In this document: piece by piece, positions 6,105 to 8,675 of the stretch | Numbering within the stretch: the stretch's first letter is position 1 | Layout of the letters: every line of letters begins with the position of its first letter | Assembly (NCBI GenBank): GCA_017555445.1 | Contig: JAFZGK010000086.1 | Span: 1-8,675 of the forward strand | Source of the DNA: Bacteroidales bacterium | GTDB taxonomy: Bacteria > Bacteroidota > Bacteroidia > Bacteroidales > UBA932 | DNA length: 8,675 bases | Reading direction: 5' to 3' | Made by a program: the position numbers and the translations under genes | The notes under the pieces: generated by a model | Database searches by the model: none | Seen by the model: only the letters and a program-made list of their open reading frames with translations | Told to the model about the DNA's origin: nothing

Positions 6105-7127
6105 TTATGGAAGTAACGGCTGTATGATGGCAGTCAGCTGGTCGTTCTCCAATAGGAAGCCGTCGTGACCGAACTTTGAAGTGATTTCGTGATAAACCGC
6201 TCCCGGTATGCATGAAGCAATCATCTTCTGTTCCTCCACCGGAAAAAGTCCGTCGCTGTCGATGCCGATGACCGTGCAGTCAGTCCTGATGCTTCCGAGT
6301 GCCTTTTCAACTCCGCCGCGTCCGCGTCCCACATTGTTGCTGTCCACTGATCCGCAGAGATAGTAGTAAGAATAAGCGTCGAATCTGTCTGCGAGCTTCT
6401 TGCCCTGATAGCGCTGGTATGATCCGGCTCTCTCTGCAAACATGCAGTCTTCATCCTTCTCCCACTGAGTCGCATTATATCCCGCATAACTTCTGTATGA
6501 GATGAGAGCGATGCTGCGGGCGCACTTGAGTCCGGTTTCTCCACCTTTGAGACTTGCGCATTCGCGGAATGTAGGGTCGGTCTCGAGGGCCATCCTCATA
6601 GACTCGTTGAATGCAGACAGCCAAGGCGTCACGCGACAGCCGCAGGCAATATACACGGCCTTTTTCACAATCTCCGGGAACATGATCGACCACTCGATCG
6701 ACTGGAATCCTCCGATTGAACCGCCAACCATGAAGTCTATATGAGGAATCCCCAGATGCTGGCGTACAAGGTCATTGGCACGGACGATATCACGTACTGT
6801 GACCTTTGGGAAGTCAAAGAAATAAGGCTTGCCTGTCAATGGGTTTTCCGTTGCAGGACCAGATGATCCGTAAGCCGATCCGAGCATGTTGGCGCAGACG
6901 ACGAAATATCTTTCAGTGTCGAAAAGTTTGCCCGGTCCCACAAGTTCAGGCCACCAGTCCTCTGCATCGGAATTCGCAGTCAATGCGTGACATATCCAGA
7001 TGACCTTTCTCTCGTCCCCTTCCTGCCATGGTCTCTCCGAACTGTGATAGACCACTTTGAGACCCTCAATGCTTCCTCCCGCCTCGAATTCGAATGTGCC
7101 TTTATGTATATATTCGTTTTTGATCAT
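6105..7127 (-). CDS. metX: Homoserine O-acetyltransferase (alpha/beta hydrolase fold)
   Basis: The 340-residue cytosolic enzyme would acetylate L-homoserine from acetyl-CoA, committing it to methionine. The family signatures are CHALTANSDAEDWW (46-59), GPGKLFDTERYFVVCANMLG (64-83) and GSSGPATENP (87-96). The nucleophile elbow GGSIGG places catalytic serine at S137. The acidic member is most likely D292 in IDSDGLFP and the base H321 in FGHDGFL, completing the Ser-Asp-His triad. NVGRGRGG (265-272) is also typical. The length is slightly shorter than many MetX proteins but no motif is missing. ATG 7127 follows a short A/T-rich leader downstream of a TATCTTTG promoter box. It is the first gene of the minus-strand block. 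MetX-fold enzymes that use succinyl-CoA exist, but the adjacent MetY favours the acetyl route. Confidence 0.95.
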   Translation of the reverse strand: MIKNEYIHKGTFEFEAGGSIEGLKVVYHSSERPWQEGDERKVIWICHALTANSDAEDWWPELVGPGKLFDTERYFVVCANMLGSAYGSSGPATENPLTGKPYFFDFPKVTVRDIVRANDLVRQHLGIPHIDFMVGGSIGGFQSIEWSIMFPEIVKKAVYIACGCRVTPWLSAFNESMRMALETDPTFRECASLKGGETGLKCARSIALISYRSYAGYNATQWEKDEDCMFAERAGSYQRYQGKKLADRFDAYSYYYLCGSVDSNNVGRGRGGVEKALGSIRTDCTVIGIDSDGLFPVEEQKMIASCIPGAVYHEITSKFGHDGFLLENDQLTAIIQPLLP

Positions 7128-7169
7128 TTCGTGTAGTAATCAAGTGATTGATGCTTCTTTAAAAGCGTG

Positions 7170-7177
7170 CAAAGATA
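7170..7177 (-). promoter_or_regulatory. metX promoter, Bacteroidota -7 box TATCTTTG
   Basis: On the minus strand TATCTTTG matches the Bacteroidota housekeeping -7 consensus TAnnTTTG exactly. The expected start is near 7164, giving a leader of about 37 nt. A TTTG lies upstream at 7203-7206, but its spacing (about 25 bases) is longer than the usual 19-21, so the -33 box is poor and activation by a regulator is plausible. Confidence 0.6.
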
Positions 7178-7200
7178 CAGAATATCTCCTTAAATAGGAC

Positions 7201-7232
7201 TGCAAATATCATATATAGGATTTATATCTGCA
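7201..7232. promoter_or_regulatory. 32-base dyad upstream of the metX promoter, candidate operator
   Basis: The ends are TGCAAATATCA (7201-7211) and TTTATATCTGCA (7221-7232). They follow the symmetric pattern TGCAnATATnA-N10-TnATATnTGCA. The dyad lies just upstream of the metX -7 box, over the position expected for the -33 region. TAGGATTTATATCTG (7216-7230), within it, matches 11 of 15 positions of the E. coli Lrp consensus. It is a candidate site for the divergently encoded regulator; this is inferred from symmetry and position only. Confidence 0.45.
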
Positions 7233-7248
7233 ATCTTTCTGAGAAATT

Positions 7249-7263
7249 CGGAAAAATATTCTA
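7249..7263. promoter_or_regulatory. Near-consensus Lrp-type site overlapping the lrp promoter
   Basis: CGGAAAAATATTCTA matches 13 of 15 positions of the E. coli Lrp consensus YAGHAWATTWTDCTR. Its end overlaps the first bases of the lrp -7 box. Its centre (7256) is 40 bases from that of the full-consensus site at 7289-7303, close to four helical turns. Confidence 0.45.
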
Positions 7264-7269
7264 TTTTTG
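7262..7269 (+). promoter_or_regulatory. lrp-like gene promoter, -7 box TATTTTTG
   Basis: TATTTTTG matches TAnnTTTG exactly on the plus strand. A start near 7275 would leave an untranslated leader of about 115 bases before ATG 7390. No good TTG is seen at the -33 position; TTTCTG at 7236-7241 is the nearest. Lrp-like sites overlap it and lie just downstream, the arrangement expected for autoregulation. Confidence 0.5.
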
Positions 7270-7287
7270 TTGTTGATGTCGTTTATA

Positions 7288-7304
7288 GCAGAATATTATA
7301 CTGC
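7288..7304. promoter_or_regulatory. Full-consensus Lrp-type operator palindrome
   Basis: GCAGAATATTATACTGC is a 17-base palindrome broken only by one mismatched pair and the central base. Its inner 15 bases (7289-7303) satisfy every position of the E. coli Lrp consensus YAGHAWATTWTDCTR. It lies about 13 bases downstream of the predicted lrp start and upstream of an AsnC/Lrp gene, so a role as that protein's operator is likely. Confidence 0.65.
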
Positions 7305-7343
7305 AAAATTACTATTTTCAGCGAATGTATCTCTCTGTTATTT

Positions 7344-7370
7344 CGACTGAACGCAGTGAGTGTATAAACC
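7344..7370. repeat. Diverged half-copy of the metX-thrA intergenic repeat in the lrp leader
   Basis: This 27-base stretch, starting CGACTGAACGCAGTGAGTG, matches 6030-6056 at 20 of 27 positions, and six of the seven differences are transitions. No matching inverted half lies beside it. It sits in the untranslated region 20-46 bases before the lrp-like ATG. Confidence 0.55.
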
Positions 7371-7389
7371 TTCATATTGATAATGTGTC

Positions 7390-7854
7390 ATGGAAACATT
7401 AGATCGAACCGACATTCTGATCCTTCGCGAACTGCAGAAGGACGCAAAGCTGACCACCAAAGAACTGGCTGCAAAGGTCAACCTTTCTCCGTCGCCTGTC
7501 TTTGAAAGGCAGAAACGTCTTGAAAGGGAAGGATATATAAAGAAATATGTGGCTGTGGTGGATCCTATCAAGGCCGGTAATGGCATCGTGGTTCTGTGCA
7601 ATGTGAGTCTAAAGCATCACAGCAAGGAGTTCAGCCGTCAGTTTACATCGGTCATAGCAGAGATAGATGAGGTGGTCGAATGTTTCAATACATCCGGCGA
7701 CTACGATTATCAGTTGAAGATATATGCCCGTAACATGCAGGACTACCAGAATTTCATCCTCGGCACTCTCGGAGATCTGGACTGTATCGGCTCTCTTCAC
7801 AGTATCTTTGTAATCGGTGAAGTCAAGAATACCTATTGTGTCCCAGTGAAATAA
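7390..7854 (+). CDS. AsnC/Lrp-family transcriptional regulator
   Basis: The 154-residue protein has the normal length for the family. The N-terminal winged helix-turn-helix begins LDRTDILILRELQKDAK (4-20), and the recognition part is LTTKELAAKVNLSPSPVFER (21-40) followed by RLEREGYI. A linker with YVAVVDPIKAG leads to the C-terminal RAM/ligand-binding domain (about 65-145). That domain holds the conserved effector-pocket and oligomer segment GDYDYQLKIYA (103-113) and ends in the strand SIFVIGEVKNT (138-148). Such proteins form dimers to octamers and often sense amino acids. It is divergent from metX, and the shared spacer contains Lrp-consensus sites and both promoters. It is therefore the best candidate regulator of the methionine block and of itself. 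Bacteroidota encode several AsnC/Lrp paralogues, so the ligand is unknown. ATG 7390 puts the HTH at the normal distance from the N-terminus. Confidence 0.93.
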   Translation: METLDRTDILILRELQKDAKLTTKELAAKVNLSPSPVFERQKRLEREGYIKKYVAVVDPIKAGNGIVVLCNVSLKHHSKEFSRQFTSVIAEIDEVVECFNTSGDYDYQLKIYARNMQDYQNFILGTLGDLDCIGSLHSIFVIGEVKNTYCVPVK

Positions 7855-7872
7855 TTGATAAAAGATAGAATC

Positions 7873-8675
7873 ATGAGAAAGATCATCATGTTGTTTTCAG
7901 CGGTTGCGGCAATTCTCACATCCTGCAGCCAGAAATCTGAAATGGATCGTTACATCGACGACCTAATGGACCGTATGACTATTGAGCAGAAGATTGGTCA
8001 GCTTAATCTTCATTCAGCCGGAGGCTTCATATCGGCGGAAAAGGTAATGGAGGATGACCAGAACGTGAAACTCCTCCGTGCTGGTCAGCTGGGAGGACTC
8101 TACGGTTCAGGAAACCCTTCGCTTCTGCGTCAGTATCAGGAGATTGCAGTCGAGTCTGGTGCCGGAATCCCTCTTATCTTCGGTCTGGATGTCATTCATG
8201 GACATGAGACTGTCTTTCCTGTGCCGCTCGGTCTTTCGACATCGTGGAATATGGAACTCATCGAGAAGGTGGCCCGCGTCTCTGCGGTTGAAGCGACTGC
8301 TTCCGGCGTGAACTGGGTGTTCAGTCCTATGGTCGATATCGCCCGTGATGCGCGATGGGGAAGAGTCGTTGAAGGTGCAGGTGAGGATCCCTATCTTGGT
8401 GGAGAGATTGCCAAGGCAATGGTATATGGTTATCAGGGCAGAGATGATGAGTTCGCGGAAGATGAACTTATGGCTTGCGTGAAACATTATGCGCTTTATG
8501 GTGCAGGTGAGGCCGGACGTGACTATAATTCGGTATTCCTTTCTCGCCAGGAGGCCATGAATGGTTATATGAGGCCTTATCATGCTGCCGCTCAGGCTGG
8601 TGCCGGAAGCTATATGAGCTCTTTCAATGAGTTCGAGGGTATTCCTGCTTCGATGAACACATGGCTTCTTGATGA
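7873..8675 (+). CDS. bglX: GH3 beta-glucosidase-like lipoprotein, 5' part (truncated by window end)
   Basis: The frame is open from ATG 7873 to the window edge (267 codons plus two bases), roughly the first third of a BglX-like protein. The N-terminus is a lipoprotein signal: basic MRKIIM, a hydrophobic core, then lipobox LTSC with C18 as the lipidated residue. The mature protein would be in the periplasm or outer membrane. Glycoside hydrolase family 3 motifs follow: LMDRMTIEQKIGQL (31-44), FGLDVIHGHETVFPVPLG, SPMVDIARDARWGRVVEGAG, GEDPYLGG and KHYALYGAGEAGRDYN. These form the substrate-binding (beta/alpha)8 barrel. The catalytic nucleophile aspartate is expected downstream of the cut. The protein likely removes terminal beta-linked glucose or related sugars from oligosaccharides. 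It begins 18 bases after the lrp-like stop with no promoter visible, so cotranscription is likely. Exact specificity cannot be told. Confidence 0.9.
   Translation, partial: MRKIIMLFSAVAAILTSCSQKSEMDRYIDDLMDRMTIEQKIGQLNLHSAGGFISAEKVMEDDQNVKLLRAGQLGGLYGSGNPSLLRQYQEIAVESGAGIPLIFGLDVIHGHETVFPVPLGLSTSWNMELIEKVARVSAVEATASGVNWVFSPMVDIARDARWGRVVEGAGEDPYLGGEIAKAMVYGYQGRDDEFAEDELMACVKHYALYGAGEAGRDYNSVFLSRQEAMNGYMRPYHAAAQAGAGSYMSSFNEFEGIPASMNTWLLD

Noticed and set aside
8107..8583. Minus-strand open frame of 158 codons opposite bglX
   Set aside because: It lies antisense to clear GH3 motifs; His/Arg/Ile-rich low-quality translation.

Overview
The window is chromosomal DNA that most likely comes from a Bacteroidales-type Bacteroidota. 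Base composition looks near balanced. Promoters fit the Bacteroidota TAnnTTTG -7 box, Shine-Dalgarno sequences are nearly absent, and the gene set matches that phylum: a fused aspartokinase/homoserine dehydrogenase, MetX and MetY, an AsnC/Lrp regulator, and a GH3 lipoprotein. Family or genus cannot be fixed from this sequence.

Layout. 1-225 (+) is the 3' end of a small membrane protein gene of DUF456 type. It converges on a minus-strand block across a region holding two hairpins with identical stems (303-343 and 379-415). The minus-strand block is read from right to left: metX (7127-6105), a fused thrA/metL-type gene (5971-3509), metY (3506-2232), asd (1891-884) and a GNAT acetyltransferase (881-447). 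Divergent from metX are an AsnC/Lrp-family regulator (7390-7854, +) and, 18 bases after it, the start of a GH3 beta-glucosidase-like lipoprotein (7873 to the window edge, +).

Pathway logic. The minus-strand block encodes every step from aspartate to homocysteine: aspartate kinase, aspartate-semialdehyde dehydrogenase, homoserine dehydrogenase, homoserine O-acetyltransferase and O-acetylhomoserine sulfhydrylase. Only the final methylation to methionine is missing. The divergent regulator and near-consensus Lrp sites in the 262-base metX/lrp spacer suggest amino-acid-responsive control. The apparent metX leader, about 37 nt, is too short for a SAM riboswitch.

Most interesting region. The 340-base metY-asd gap (1892-2231) is full of secondary structure. 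The asd start codon lies in a perfect 17+17 base inverted repeat. The upstream arm of that repeat can also pair with a third copy about 130 bases further upstream. That alternative pairing encloses five short GC-rich hairpins. This gives two mutually exclusive folds, one hiding and one freeing the asd start. The region may be a cis-acting RNA switch, or a small MITE-like palindromic element inserted next to asd. Short palindromes of a similar style also occur in the metX-thrA gap, which keeps the mobile-repeat explanation open.
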